Shown: one piece after another, positions 13,845 to 26,006 of the stretch
How positions within the stretch are numbered: the stretch's first letter is position 1
Layout of the letters: each line of letters begins with the position of its first letter
Origin: Gerris lacustris
Lineage: Eukaryota > Arthropoda > Insecta > Hemiptera > Gerridae
Assembly (NCBI GenBank): GCA_951217055.1
Contig: OX578276.1
Coordinates: forward strand, 137,769,787-137,833,786
Reading direction: 5' to 3'
Length of the DNA: 64,000 nt
Program-made: the position numbers and the translations under genes
Notes under the pieces: model-generated
The model's database searches: none
Told to the model about the DNA's origin: nothing
What the model saw: the letters and a program-made list of their open reading frames with translations, nothing else

Positions 13845-14396
13845 TAGACTGCCCATTAGTGTGGCACAGAGCTTCCTCGCATCCTCTCATGTACTTTATT
13901 GTTATATTGTTTATTGTGAAAAAACTATTAAATAGTTTTAGCGATCTTTAACACTTCATATAGGTGTCGCTGTTGGTTTTACTAAAAAATTGTATTTGAA
14001 AAAAATGTTTGTCTCATTGAATAGATGAAGTTAGATTTTTTTTTCCCGACCAAAAATTCCAATTTTAAATTTGAAGTTCACGTTTATGCGAGAGTTGCTC
14101 GTGAACGCTTGGACGAATAACGCTGTCCAACGAACTCGTCCTGAGCATTAGTAAAATGAACATGTCTACCAAATTTCATCAATATCGGTCGACATTTACT
14201 CAAGTTATCGTCGCACGTTTCATAATTCGCGGACACACAGACCGACAGACAGACAGACAGACACGAGACCAAAAATGTTACCTGATGACTGAAACGGATT
14301 TCTGTCTTGGAATTTTTAAAATTGGAGGCATAAAAGTTTTTCATTCTCAAAAGTGAACACAATGCTTCCGTTACCTTCGGTAAGCTCGGAAGCAAA
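13845..14396 (+). repeat. Chimeric family U repeat
   Basis: The two ends are family U (GGCACAGAGCTTCCTCGC at the left; CTTCCGTTACCTTCGGTAAG at the right). The body from about 13930 to 14230 is different and matches the arms of the foldback at 53571-54498 (GGTTTTACTAAAAAATTG, CCAACGAACTCGTCC). So a second type of body sits between the same pair of ends. The GACAGACAGACAGACAGACA tract is at about 14242-14262. Confidence 0.75.
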
Positions 14397-14625
14397 ACAA
14401 AAAAACAATGAATTAATTTAAGTAAGAACAAAGAATTACATAAAGAATAAAAGTATAAGCAATATAATGAATAAGACCTAGAAAATTGTAATCTTGCTGT
14501 TAAGCATTAGACATTTTTATCCTTTTATTATCATATTGGGGTGAAGATGGCCTAAATTGAGACAAAATTTGGACTATTAAGTAAAGTTTGTAGTTTTCGC
14601 CTACTAAATTGGCAAATACTATTAA

Positions 14626-15215
14626 TCCAGGAGATAGCGTGCAAAAAAGTTTCTGACTAACATCAAGCTAGAGTTTTGTGTATAAGTAAATCTTTTGTTG
14701 CATTTCGAGAATATTTGGTCGGCTAAGTTCGTCTGCGGGACATAGCTTGGCAACAGGCATTTTAAAAAACCAAACCGGTAGAGAGCGGCCATTCCTATCC
14801 TTTTTGGTGGACAATGTGATTTTCATGATCCTGAGTATGAACTTAGTTAATAGACCAAATATCAAGTTGGTGGTAGTTTGTTACTTAACAGGTTAGTTAG
14901 TCAAATAATACTCCAAATCAAAGAGACAAACTACTAATCAACCACTTTCAAGTGACAAACTACCATCAACTTGACTTTTGGTCTACTAACTAATTGCGTA
15001 CTTATAGGATCATGAAAATCACATTGTCCACCAAAAAGGGCGGGACATAGCCGCTCTTCAGCGGTTTGTTTTTTTCAAATGCCTTTTACCAAGCTAAGTC
15101 CCGCAGACGAACTTAGCCGACTACATATTCTCAAAATGCAATATAAGATTTACTTATACACAAAACTCTAGCTTGTTGATGTTAGTCAGACACTATTTGC
15201 ACGCTATCTCCTGGA
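14626..15215. mobile_element. Palindromic MITE, family A
   Basis: The element is a near palindrome of ~590 bp. Its termini are TCCAGGAGATAGCGTGCAAA (14626-14645) and the complement (15196-15215). The inner arms correspond over most of their length, for example GGCTAAGTTCGTCTGCGGGA and its complement near 15095-15120. The outermost bases read TAGTCCAG at the right end. It has no coding capacity. Further copies are at 38249-39611 (interrupted) and 57832-58456. Confidence 0.9.
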
Positions 15216-15840
15216 CTATATGAGGAATCTGAAAATGTGTAAAAGATATTAATAAAAAGAAGGAAATACAGAAGAAATTAGTCATCAAAGTAGGTATTGG
15301 AGTATAGAAGTTTGGAACGTTATGTGAAAGCTTATCTAAGTGATAAAATGATTAAAAGTAGAACCTACACTGTCTCACAAATTACCGAATTAGAAATAAT
15401 AATTTAATATAAATAATGTATCCTTACAAAAATTAAATAAGGCAATTTTAATTTATTTAGCGTGTGTGTAGTTGAGATGTTTTGGAGGACATGGTGACTG
15501 TGGAGGTATGGGAGTGAAAGTTTTATTTGCAAAGGGTGGTGGGGCTGGGAGGATGTCGCAATCTGAAGACTGGGTAACTCGAGGAGAGGAGAGGGTGAAA
15601 CAGAACGGCCAGTGTCAAGTTGACTTCTTGTGTAAGACTCCCACCTACAGGGCTCCGGCCAAGTTCACAATACCTCACACAGGCCAAGTTCATACCAGCG
15701 CACACAAACCTCGCAACAAGTTCATACTTGGCTTCCATCAACCAAGTTCACGCTAGTGGTGCATCGCTAAAGTTTATATGCAAGCCAACCAAATATATAC
15801 CAAGTTTACAGTGACTCCTAGCCATAAAAAAATGTTCATT
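15216..15840. other. Unassigned stretch with a GC-richer core
   Basis: The part at 15460-15780 is less AT-rich than its surroundings and holds overlapping frames of 60-95 codons on both strands. None shows a domain. CAAGTTCA-type words repeat irregularly near 15655-15760. I see no support for a gene. Confidence 0.4.
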
Positions 15841-16450
15841 GTTCAGATCGATAAAATTAAATAAATTAGAGAATAATGAATGGGTTGTAAAAGTAAAGCA
15901 TCAATAAAGTACGTGATAGGATGAGAGGAAGCACGCTAATTGGCAGACAATTATGTCTCGTGTATGTCTATTTGAAGACAATTTTGTCTCACTTATGTTT
16001 GACGGTCGGTCTGACGCCCTGACGTTCAAATTCATTTTTCAGAACCACTATATCTTAAAAACTACTTGTCCGATTTTAATGAAATTTGGATGGTAAGTCA
16101 AAATTAGTCTATTGTAGGTCAATGTGGTAGGTTGCAACCTTCTGCCCTTATTGGTTTCTCTTCCACGAACACATAGTTTATTATATTAACACCTACATTT
16201 TTAAAAATTAATCATCCATAAGAAATGTGGCCATAAGAAATGTGGCCATAAGAAATAAATCAATAAGAAATCCATAAGAAATATGGGTAATTTGTTGAAA
16301 GTGGTCCACAGATGGTCCCATATTAATTTTGACAGATTTAACATAATAGGAAGGAAAAATTGAATTCATTAGACAATAATGGGTCTTAAAAGCTAAACAA
16401 AAGAAATGTTAGCGATATGATGCGTGGAAGCTATGTGCTACACTAATCAT
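15841..16450 (-). repeat. Two family U fragments, minus strand
   Basis: The first (about 15850-15950) is only an end piece, ending AGTACGTGATAGGATGAGAGG. The second (about 15955-16447) runs from GACGGTCGGTCTGACG through AATGAAATTTGGATGG to GATGCGTGGAAGCTATGTG. A short local duplication of CATAAGAAATGTGGC lies near 16210-16245. Confidence 0.65.
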
Positions 16451-16489
16451 ATTATTAAAATTTATCAAAATTTATTTGTTTTATACATG

Positions 16490-16830
16490 TGCTCAGGTGG
16501 TTGAAATTAATCTGGAGCTATCTACGGGGTTCTTTCAACATACTATCCCAATTTCTTTAATAGTATAGATGATTACTTTCAAGGTGTAAATGAATATACT
16601 TATGTGCGTATGTAGAAGAGAAACCACTGGAAGCAGAAGGTTGAAACTAATTAGGTACTAAAATTATGACTAATATTATGGACCTGCCATTTAATTTTCA
16701 TTGAAATCGGACGATTTGTTTTAAAGAGTTGTTGATTCGAAATAATTGTGGGCTAACCGACAAACGTAGACGGCACCCATTATTGTCTGATAGGTTAGAC
16801 AATATTGGGTCGAAAAAATCCAATCATCAA
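16490..16830 (+). repeat. Family U middle fragment, plus strand
   Basis: The words GTGTAAATGAATATACTTATG, GAAACCACTGGAAGCAGAAG and CATTGAAATCGGACGA occur in family U order. Both ends are missing. The opposite orientation to the preceding copy makes 15.85-16.8 kb an inverted pair. Confidence 0.6.
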
Positions 16831-18333
16831 AAGAGTATAATGCGACCATGCTAGAACTGGCAGACTATTGTATAATGTAATTTATAAAAAAAAAACATTA
16901 CACCTTCAAATTTCACTAGTGTTAACTATATCCTAATTCCTCACAATCATAGTTGACTTCTAGAGCCTAGAACTAAATACATGCAAAAGTTAAGTTATAT
17001 AGATTTACATATTATGTTAATGGGCTGCCTGGAACAGAGACCTGAAGTAATTAATATATCAACATCATCTGCACAGCCTTAGAGTCATGCAAAGAGTGTT
17101 ATTTACTAATACAGAACATTCGGCTTGCAATTGCACTCGCCTGAAATTTAGTCTTACAACATTATATGGTTTGAATCTACGAGAGGAGACTTATTTCACT
17201 TCACTTCATCCGTGGCTGATCCCTCCATCCTGATCGAGATATTAAAAAAACAGCAAACTAAATAATCTATTTAAAAAAATACCTCCACAGTGAAAATGAC
17301 AAAATAATACTTGTTATTTATGTACAAAATTAATGAAATAATTAAAAAATCAACTAAGAAAAAAGTTGTAATATCAAAATGCTTTCAAATATTTATAACA
17401 GTGCCTGAAGAACATTCTTATCCACCAGTTGTGTAAATTACAGAACGGACGAAAGAAGATAAAAATGGTAATTATACCACTGTTTATAATAATAAATGAA
17501 GGTAAATATAGTATAACTTTTTTATTCCGTGCTCAAGATAAAATACAGAAAAATCATTCCAGTGAGAAAAAAATAAGAGAAACCGAAACCGAATTTGGGG
17601 AGAGACCAAATTTTCTATAGTTTGAATATTTCCACATCCAGTGCCAAAGATACCCAATAGATTGTTTCCGAGGTATATTTCCAAGTATGGACTCACCTAA
17701 ACGAATAATTTGACCAGGTCTGATTTCCGAGAACAGGATGGCGACGTGCCCTCCGACAGATCCACTTTTAGATATCTAAAAACATAGTTTTCTATAGAAC
17801 CGATTTATTTTTTCTTCGCAACATTCATAGTTTTAGAAGGAGGTGAATTGCAGTAAAAATAATAATTTTCCTTAGATAATGATGTTTTTCAGATTATATC
17901 TAGGATTCGTAAGGATGTAGGTTTTTACTGTTAGAATCTAAGCTATCTAGGATTTTTATTTAAGTGCATTGCTAAAGATTTAAAATACACTAAACTCCTA
18001 TTAGAGAAATAATTGTTCGGTGTACAACATCACTTAAGTTGTTTCCTGTGTAAGAAGTGGAACTTTGGATTTCATATTCTTTAAGAATCATCCTTCGCAA
18101 AAAACTATTAGTTTTTTTATTGTTCAATTGAATCAATCAAAAGTTAAAATAATATTTATAAACGTGTATTTGTCTGTAAAAGTTTGTAGTTACGACTTTA
18201 GTAATAGGTTACAATACACAAAGCACGTTTACCAATTAAAAGTTGTCATGACAATTACAATACAACTAAAATAAACCAAAATAAATAGGCCTTATTAAAA
18301 TTCTTGTTTCATTTTTTTTTAATTGGAATTCTA
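16831..18333. other. Gene-free AT-rich DNA
   Basis: No gene, RNA or repeat family recognised. Confidence 0.5.
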
Positions 18334-18399
18334 AGGCTAGGCGCACACTGGATACAAAACAGTCTGGTGACTGTTTTGTATCCAGTGTGCGCCTAGCCT
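18334..18399. repeat. Perfect 30-bp-arm hairpin
   Basis: Arms at 18334-18363 and 18370-18399 are exact complements (AGGCTAGGCGCACACTGGAT at the outer part), separated by the 6-nt loop CTGGTG. The arms are GC-richer than the surroundings. It looks like the two ends of a small TIR element collapsed onto each other, or a tiny MITE. Confidence 0.9.
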
Positions 18400-18934
18400 A
18401 AAGGGTGTAGTTTCTATAAATATTTTTACTCTTAATTTTTTACTAAAACAAATACAACATAATAATAAAGCAGAAAAACAACATATACATTTATACAAAT
18501 TAATTTAGCTGTAACTAAAATAAGGAAATAAACTTACAAATTTCGTAGTCCATTTTTAATTAGTTATAGTTTTAGAAATTATATCTATGTATTGACGACA
18601 TGCAACTTACCTAAAACAAAAATAAGAAACACATATAAAGTAACACAAATAAAGTAAAAACAATATTAAATTAAAAATAATATATATGTATCTATATAAA
18701 AAAAATGTTTGGTACTTTCATTTCACATTCCGAAAACCGAATCCGGCCTTAACTTTTTTCGTGTATGTATGTTTGTCTATCGCCACCAGTCCGACTATAT
18801 AGGCGCAAAACTGACTAAACAAAATCGATTCATTTTTTTAGAGGTGAGCGCAAACATATTGCGCATGTTGTAGGCTTGGTTCCATCGAAAAATATTGATT
18901 ATAACCAATGTTTTTAATAAATTTATATATATAC
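18400..18934. other. Gene-free AT-rich DNA
   Basis: Nothing recognised beyond AT-rich sequence leading into the family T array. Confidence 0.45.
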
Positions 18935-19688
18935 TAGCTGGGTACCCGTGCTTCGCTACTGAGTGTTATTATAATTAGATAAGTTTGTAAACAATCATAA
19001 TGAAACATATAAATTATTTTACTATGCAAGAATATCTAGATTCTATCTCTCCCACCTATTTCTATACCCCCTCCTCTTTGATAAGCTAATTTTAAAATAT
19101 CCTAAATTCTCTCCCCCCCCTAAAGTAAAATATGACAAAACAATACATAATAACTATTACTCTACTCTTAAAGAGCTTTTGCATCATCAATGGTATTCAT
19201 TACATTGACCCCGTATTCATTACTTGTACCATACCCCTGTGTACCAAATTTAAATTTCCAAAATTCATGTAGGCAGTCATTTTCCCCTTGCTTTGAAATT
19301 CAAATGGGCAAATTTTTATCGACATCGAACTAAAACTGTAGATTTGTATAAAGAACATACACCCAAGACCCACATACGTTAATTTTTAGTTGTATAAAGA
19401 ACAAATAAGATATAGCTATATTTTTCCATTTTACCCCCCTCCTAAATGAAAATATGACAAAAGTGTACATAACAACAATTACTGCACTCTTAAAGAGCTT
19501 TTCAACGATATGCATCACGAAGGGTATTCATTACTTTGACCCCGTATTCATTACTTGTACCCCGTACCCCTGTGTACCGAAATTTGAATTTCGAAAATTC
19601 ATGTAGACCTTGATTTTTTCCTTGCTTTGAAGGTCAAGTGTGCAAATTTTCATCAAAATCGGGCTAAAACTATAGATTTGTATAAAGA

Positions 19689-19713
19689 ACAAACACACAC
19701 ACACACACACACA
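19689..19713. repeat. (AC)n microsatellite
   Basis: A run of about 11 AC units at the downstream end of one family T module. Confidence 0.9.
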
Positions 19714-21321
19714 TACGTTGACTTTTATATATAGACTAGCTGGGTACCCGTGCTTCGCTACGGAGTGTTATTATAATTAGATAAGTTTATAAAAAACCAT
19801 AATAAACATATAAATTATTTTACTATGCAAGAATATCTAGATTCTATCTCTCCCAACTATTTCTATACCCCCTCCTCTTTGATAAGCAAATTTTAAAATA
19901 TCCTAAATTCCCCCCCCCCAAAAGTAAAATATTACCAAACAATACATAAACACTATTACTCTACTCTTAAAGAGCTTTTGCATCATCAATGGTATTCATT
20001 ACATTGACCCCGTATTCATTACTTGTACCATACCCCTGTGTACCAAATTTAAATTTCCAAAATTGATGTAGGCTGTCATTTTCCCTTGCTTTGAAGTTCA
20101 AGTGTGCAAATTTTTATCAACATCGAACTAAAACTGTAGATTTGTATAAAGAACATACACCCACATACGTTGATTTTTATATATATAGCTATAAATTTCC
20201 ATTTTACCCCCTCCTTAATAAAATTGTACATAACAACAATTTCTTTTCTCTTAAAGTGCTTTTCAACGATAAGCATGATATGAAGGGAATCCATTACTTT
20301 GACATTTTTACACCATACCCCTTTGTACCAAAATTTAAATTTCGAAAATTCATGTAGACAGTGACCTACCCCTTGCTTTGAAGGTCAAGTGAGCAAATTT
20401 TCATCGAGATCGAATTAAAACTGTTGATTTGTATAAAGAACATGAACACATACGTTGACTTTTATAGATATAGATATACATTTCCATTTTACCCCCCTCC
20501 TCAATGAAAATATGACCAATTAATGTACTCTTAAAGAGCTTTCCAACGATATGCATCATGAAGGGTATCCATTACTTTGACATTTGTACCCCTTACCTCT
20601 GTGTACCAAAATTTTAATTTCGGAAAATGATGTAGGCAGTGACCTTCACCTTGTTTGGAAGAAAAAGAGTGTAAATATTCATCAAATTGGGATAAAACTG
20701 TAGATTTGTATAAAAGACATTCTCTTATATAGATACTCTTCTTTCTATATATAGATATAGTTATATTTTCCATTTTACCCCCCTCCTAAATGAAAATATG
20801 ACAAAACTATACATAATAACAATTACTGTACCCTTAAAGAGCTTTTCAACGATATGCATCACGAAGGGTATTCATTACTTTGACCCCGTATTCATTACTT
20901 GTACCCCGTACCCCTGTGTACCAAAATTGAAATTTCGAAAATTCATGTAGACCTTGATTTTACCCTTGCTTTGAAGGTCAAGTGTGCAAATTTTCATCGA
21001 GATCGGACTAAAACTGTAGATTTCTATAAAGAACAAAAAAGATATAGCTATATTTTTCTATTTTACCCCCCTCCTAAATGAAAATATGACAAAAGTGTAC
21101 ATAACAACAATTACTTTACCCTTAAAGAGCTTTTCAACGATATGCATCATGAAGGGTATTCATTACTTTGACCCCGTATTTATTACTTGTACCCCGTACC
21201 CCTGTGTACCAAAAAAGAAATTTCGAAAATTCATGTAGACCTTTATTGTTTCCTTGCTTTGAAGGTCAAGTGTGCAAATTTTCATCGAGATCGGACTAAA
21301 ACTGTAGATTTGTATAAAGAT

Positions 21322-21323
<2 letters not shown>

Positions 21324-21357
<34 letters not shown>
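21324..21357. repeat. (AC)n microsatellite
   Basis: A run of about 16 AC units in the last family T module, at the same position as the shorter run near 19690. It has expanded in this unit. Confidence 0.95.
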
Positions 21358-21360
<3 letters not shown>

Positions 21361-21395
21361 GTTGACTTTTATATATATAGATATATATATAAAAT

Positions 21396-21884
21396 CATAA
21401 TAACTTACAAAAATTAAGATGACCCACAATAACCAAAATTCAGAGACTCGCTAATCAAAATGTTTGAGTACTTCAAGACCAGCTAGAGACTCGTCAGAAA
21501 TTGGCCTAAACCAACTGGAAAAATCCTAAAACTTAATACATTTACCCCCCCCCCCCATTAAAAATTAAACATGGCGGACGCAGTTAAAAGTTTTTTATGA
21601 GGCTTATTGTGGCTTGTTGGTGCTTGAACTTCACATTAATGCTCTTTAAATCGATTATTTATTATTATATTAATTTGTCCTAGAACTAGAGTTATAATTA
21701 AATTAATGTACCAATGGTTGATGATTGTTCAATGACTTCCCAGTCTAATTCGTCTTGACTACTATTTCATAAATTTTGATCAATTGTGTGCTTAAACAAG
21801 TTAAGATTTGGAATATACTCGGGACAAAACATAAAAACAGTGACACATCCGATTTCCATATGGTCTTGTCCTATTTGCAACCTC
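21396..21884. other. Unassigned stretch
   Basis: AT-rich with a 12-13 nt C run near 21546. No gene or known repeat recognised. Confidence 0.45.
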
Positions 21885-22175
21885 ATCAGGAATGCTAATG
21901 AAAATGCTGAAAGACCTAAGAAGAAAATCAGATCTCAAGATCAACGAAAATAAGACAGTGCTGATGATAAATGGTCATAAAATATAAAATAAATCTAGAG
22001 GGAATGAAGATTAAATATGTGTGTGAGACTATCTACTTAGGACAATTATTAATAAGCTTTGAGGGTTGAAGTCAAAAGGAAATCAAGAGAAGCCTCTCAT
22101 TAAGCTGCAAGTAATATTGGTCCTCCAGGCAAATGATGAAAAATAAACATGTAGCCCTCAAGAAACAAGGCCAGG
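21885..22175 (+). pseudogene. RTE-like LINE reverse transcriptase remnant
   Basis: Decayed coding sequence in shifting frames. One frame gives a block like KMLKDLRRKSDLKINENKT (the family's '...L.IN..KT' motif downstream of the catalytic YADD box). Another frame, about 60 nt on, gives TIYLGQLL, the YLG motif that ends the RT palm/thumb region. KEIKRSLSLSCK and then MMKNKH follow, as in RTE-type enzymes. Stops and frameshifts interrupt it. It is an old, inactive LINE fragment; the endonuclease and most of the RT are absent. Confidence 0.65.
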
Positions 22176-22514
22176 TAGCTTATACACAGAATTCTTTGGA
22201 AAGAAGTATAAAAGGAGCAAAAATAAAGGATAATGTTAGAAACAGTTAACCCAAATGACTTTAAGATAAGTTAATGTTAACCCAAATAAGTTTCGTGTTT
22301 CCTGTCCCTTTTCATTACTTGTCGCATTCCCTCGATTTTATTACTTTTGAAATACTGCTATTGATTTTGTTTGGTCAGATAATGGAATTTTTTCTCGATT
22401 CTTTAATCTCATCCTAAATTTAATTTTAATTTTGTGGCATGAGTCCATTCGTTCACTTTGTCATAAAAGATAATATAAATTTTAATATAAAAATATACAG
22501 AGGAAGGTGCGATA

Positions 22515-22875
22515 GCGAGGCAAAGCAACAGAAAGGTGGAATGCCAGGATCATCAATGATTTGGCTGAGTGGATTGTCAAAAGTCACGGTGAGGAAAACT
22601 TATAACCTTGGTTAATGCCATAACACGGGTAGTTCCGGGCTTACCTCTGCAGATTAAAAAAATAAGCTAACCCAAGCTGCCTGTACTGCAGCGGTGAGAA
22701 GGATGATGCATATACGGTATTATACCTTCTTTTACTGGCTGGAATGAGGAGAGGCAGCGCCTGACGGAGGTTGTAGGGTATACAACCACAGAAAACCTTG
22801 TCAGCATAATGCTAATTAGCAAACAAAGATGGGTATATGTAACCATCTTCACGGAGAAAGTAATACGGCATTAGA
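22515..22875 (+). pseudogene. R1/Jockey-type LINE C-terminal remnant
   Basis: Translation with stops and one or more frameshifts gives WNARIINDLAEWIVKSHGE, then FRAYLCRL, then WNEERQRLTEVVG and ENLVSIMLISKQRWVYV. This order matches the conserved region after the RT in R1-clade LINEs: a Trp-rich block, a Cys-rich part (LPVLQ/CLYC in another frame) and the final W..ER..L....G / ML....W module. At least four in-frame stops show decay. R1-type LINEs are typical of arthropods, which supports the host assignment. Confidence 0.7.
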
Positions 22876-24033
22876 ATAAAGATTAGAACAACCACATAAA
22901 GTGAATAAGAAAAGCAAGGCCATGTTAGAAAAATCTAACGAAAAGAAAATAAAAGATGCTGGCCCATGGGCCAAGCCAAAAGGCACTTGCATGAAGTAAT
23001 GTGATAACGGTACAGTGCTGGGACTCTGTCTAGGAATAGAGTGTAGAGTGTGGTTTCTTCTATCTTCAGACTGTTCATTATGCTACTTATGTTCATAAAG
23101 CTAATGATATGTTTGTCAAGCTCAGAAAAAAAATTCAGCATAAAGGAAAGTAGTATAAACTTGACATTAAACCTAAATTAAAAGCACTTGGAATCCACAC
23201 AAACTATTGTTCACATTGTCAAATAATATGGTATTTTCTGATGACAGTATTTCTACGGTGCATTCATTGCTAAATAGAATTTCAGCCAAGGGTAAAAAAT
23301 ATATTTGGTGATACAAATAGAATAAACAATGGATTCATAAAAATGTTATGCATATTCGGCTCTGTGACATTTAAATACGATTTCTATTTTGTCTGTTACC
23401 ATAAATAATTTTGTTAATTTTTTTTTTATTATGCTCTTTTATGTTATATTTTCTTGTAAGAAAGCTATTAATATATAATTTGTTCAGTCTTTCTTTTTTT
23501 TGTAGAAATTTGATAAAATTAGTAACTTGTGCTTAGAATTATAGTCTTTGTAGAAGATCAGTAGAATCGATTGTAGTGTTGAGGTTTTGATGGTGTGGCC
23601 AAGAGTAACCCATGATAGGAGATGGGTTGAGTGATAGGATTGTTTTGTACAATAAGGAATTAACAGAGAGAAAAAAAATATAATGTAAGGCTAAGATAGG
23701 TTTTAGAATAAAGGAATTGTAGTTGGAGGAAGGATGTGTAGTTGGAATTTTACGATTTTACAGATATTGCAATTGACAAATTGTTTGATAAGAGTTAATC
23801 TAATTTTTTCCAATAAGGGAAATAGTCTGATTGGACGACAGGAAAAGGGTTAGAAAGGCATTATTGAATATTCTATTATCATGAATTTCTACTATACGAG
23901 TATGATATAAAACCTGGATTACCTTTTAAAAAAAACATCCTTTCAGAGAAACAAAAAAAAAGACATAGGTAACATCTTTTATGTAAGAACCTGATGAAAT
24001 TGACTTCTACTTAAAAAATATACAAAAAGAATA
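22876..24033. other. Gene-free AT-rich DNA
   Basis: No gene or repeat recognised; one 68-codon frame on the minus strand has no recognisable features. Confidence 0.45.
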
Positions 24034-24420
24034 AAAAATCGGTCCGAGACAACTCCGACTAACATTCTCAAATAATCTCAGTTTTATTTTCATCAATATC
24101 TCGGAAACAAATTTTTCCGTTAAATAATTTTTGATTCAGAGTTTCTTCAGGGGATTGTGCCCAAAAATTTGGAGGTAAAATTCTTTCTTGATTTCACGTC
24201 AGGCTATGACTTTTCTGAACATGTATGCTAAATTTTGTCAAAATAGCCCAATTAATTTAGGCTCCATGCGTCTGCAGACGACTAAGAAAGTTTTTAAAAA
24301 TAACTTTTTTAGACTCAGGGGACCTCAAAACGTGTAAATCCATCATAATCTCCAAATCGAATTTTCTCGTCATCACATTTTTTTTCTCTTTATACGAGGA
24401 AGTAAAAAGGAGGAAAAGAA
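24034..24420 (+). repeat. Family V repeat
   Basis: It opens with TCGGTCCGAGACAACTC and closes with TTTTCTCTTTATACGAGGAAG. Interior words TCTGAACATGTATGC, GGCTCCATGCGTCTGCAGAC and GACTCAGGGGACCTCAAAAC all recur in order in the 27.5-28.1 kb copy. No coding capacity. Confidence 0.8.
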
Positions 24421-24436
24421 AAATCTAGTGTTGGTC

Positions 24437-24531
24437 TTTAACCACCTCTAACCATCTCTAACCATCTCTAACCACCTCTAACCACTTCTAACCACCTCTA
24501 ACCACCTCTAACCACTTCTAACCACCTCTAA
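24437..24531. repeat. 10-bp minisatellite
   Basis: About nine units of CTAACCACCT with C/T variation (ACCACCT, ACCATCT, ACCACTT). The unit resembles the insect telomere word CCTAA in part, but the period is 10, not 5. Confidence 0.95.
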
Positions 24532-25970
24532 TTTATTGTTGGTCATTATTAAATTAGTTGATAATTCATTTAATAATTTAGTAATGATTTAATTCAAAGA
24601 ATCACAGACAGAAATTCATGTCACAAATTTTTTCAAAAACAAAATCGATGTTGTTATTATTTTTATTAATTTTTATCAAAACTTCTATAACTTAATAAAA
24701 ATATTTGTTAAGAAGAAAGAAGGTCATAATAGAAATGGTATCATTTCACAATTTATTGTTTAATAAACGACAAATTGCATTGATAACATAGATTCAAACA
24801 AGATTTTTCTTTTTATACAATGCAGATAATTTAAATGCATCCAAGGTAAAATTTAAAAATAATGCACTAAAATCTGCAATTGACACAAATACCTTCAAGA
24901 GCTGATCATTACACTTGACAATGGTCCTTTGATACAATAATTAATGACATTAATATTTTCGAATAAAGGAAATAATAAAACACTTGAATTTTTTATACAA
25001 CTTTCATAAAATTTGTGTGTTGTTTTATTTGTTATATGTTTTTTTGACCTCATTTATTTAAAAGATAAGCGAAGAGACAGTATAATGAAGTCACAGATCT
25101 AGAAGTATCGGCCAGACTGAAAACTCTGCTAACAATAACAAAATTGTTGACACACTTTTCCAACAGTTAACTCAGACTCATTTTAATGTCCACTTGAAAA
25201 CATAAATATGTATGTAATTTTTTAGTCATTCTATAAAATTACTCTTGAAGGTCACAATGCAAAGGTAACAATGCTTTTTGCTTTTCTTTCTCACATACAG
25301 TAGAAAAATCTTATTATATATTTTTTAAACCATAGTATTTAAAAAATGGACTAAATAAAAACATTTTCTTGTTTTGGTTTTGAACTTGTATTAAATAAAC
25401 TTAAATTAGATAAATTTCTAATTAATGACGTTTCGTTAAAACTTGAAAAAATTTTCCGTTAAGAAGTGAAAAATTTAACTGTAAAAAGTAAAAATTAAAG
25501 TTTTTGATTCACCAATTTAACATTTTTAAAAATAGTTATTTACGTTACTAGGCTGCAAAATGGAATTTTGCTGACAAGTTTTTCAAGTTTTAGTTCCGAG
25601 CTGAAGGCGAGGATAGGCTAAACAAATTTACTGCAGAGGCGAAACCGAGGCTGGAAAATGTTTATTACCTGCTAAGGTGTAACCGAAGCAAAACGAGTCT
25701 GGAATGTTTCCTTTGCTGCATAGTTACATACAATATTTTATCTACTAACTTCAGAAAAATTACACTTATTATTATATTCCTTCTCTAATAGATAAAAGAT
25801 TTAAAGAAATAAAAGTTGTAAAAATACGAAAGTTTGAGTCATCAAGTTAAAACAAAACCAAGGCAAAACGAATTCAGTGATGCCACTTATTTTTATAAAC
25901 AGCTGTTTTTATCTCAATTTTTAGCGATTTTTATTTAATAATCACTGTAAAATAGTAAAATTTGTTTTAT

Positions 25971-26006
<36 letters not shown>

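Larger units (their letters stand above)
18935..21395 (+). repeat. Tandem array of family T modules
   Basis: At least seven modules follow each other in one orientation. The marker CCCC(C)CTCCT occurs near 19068, 19435, 19871, 20207, 20490, 20777 and 21065, so spacing falls from ~370-430 to a regular ~285-290. Each module carries CTTAAAGAGCTTTTCAACGA or a shorter form (TCTTAAAGAGCTTTTGCATC), TACCCCTGTGTACC, a CTTGCTTTGAAGGTCAAGTG tract and ATTTGTATAAAGAACA. The header TAGCTGGGTACCCGTGCTTC occurs twice (about 18937 and 19738), marking a higher-order duplication of ~800 bp. (AC)n runs close two modules. The header resembles 3' parts of RTE-like LINE/SINE families, but no coding part is present. 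Confidence 0.85.

Noticed and set aside
15472..15756. 94-codon frame in a GC-richer patch
   Set aside because: Overlapping frames occur on both strands of the same patch and none shows a domain, signal peptide or recognisable family.
24437..24531. Telomeric repeat relic
   Set aside because: The insect telomere unit is 5 bp (TTAGG); here the period is 10 with a different sequence.
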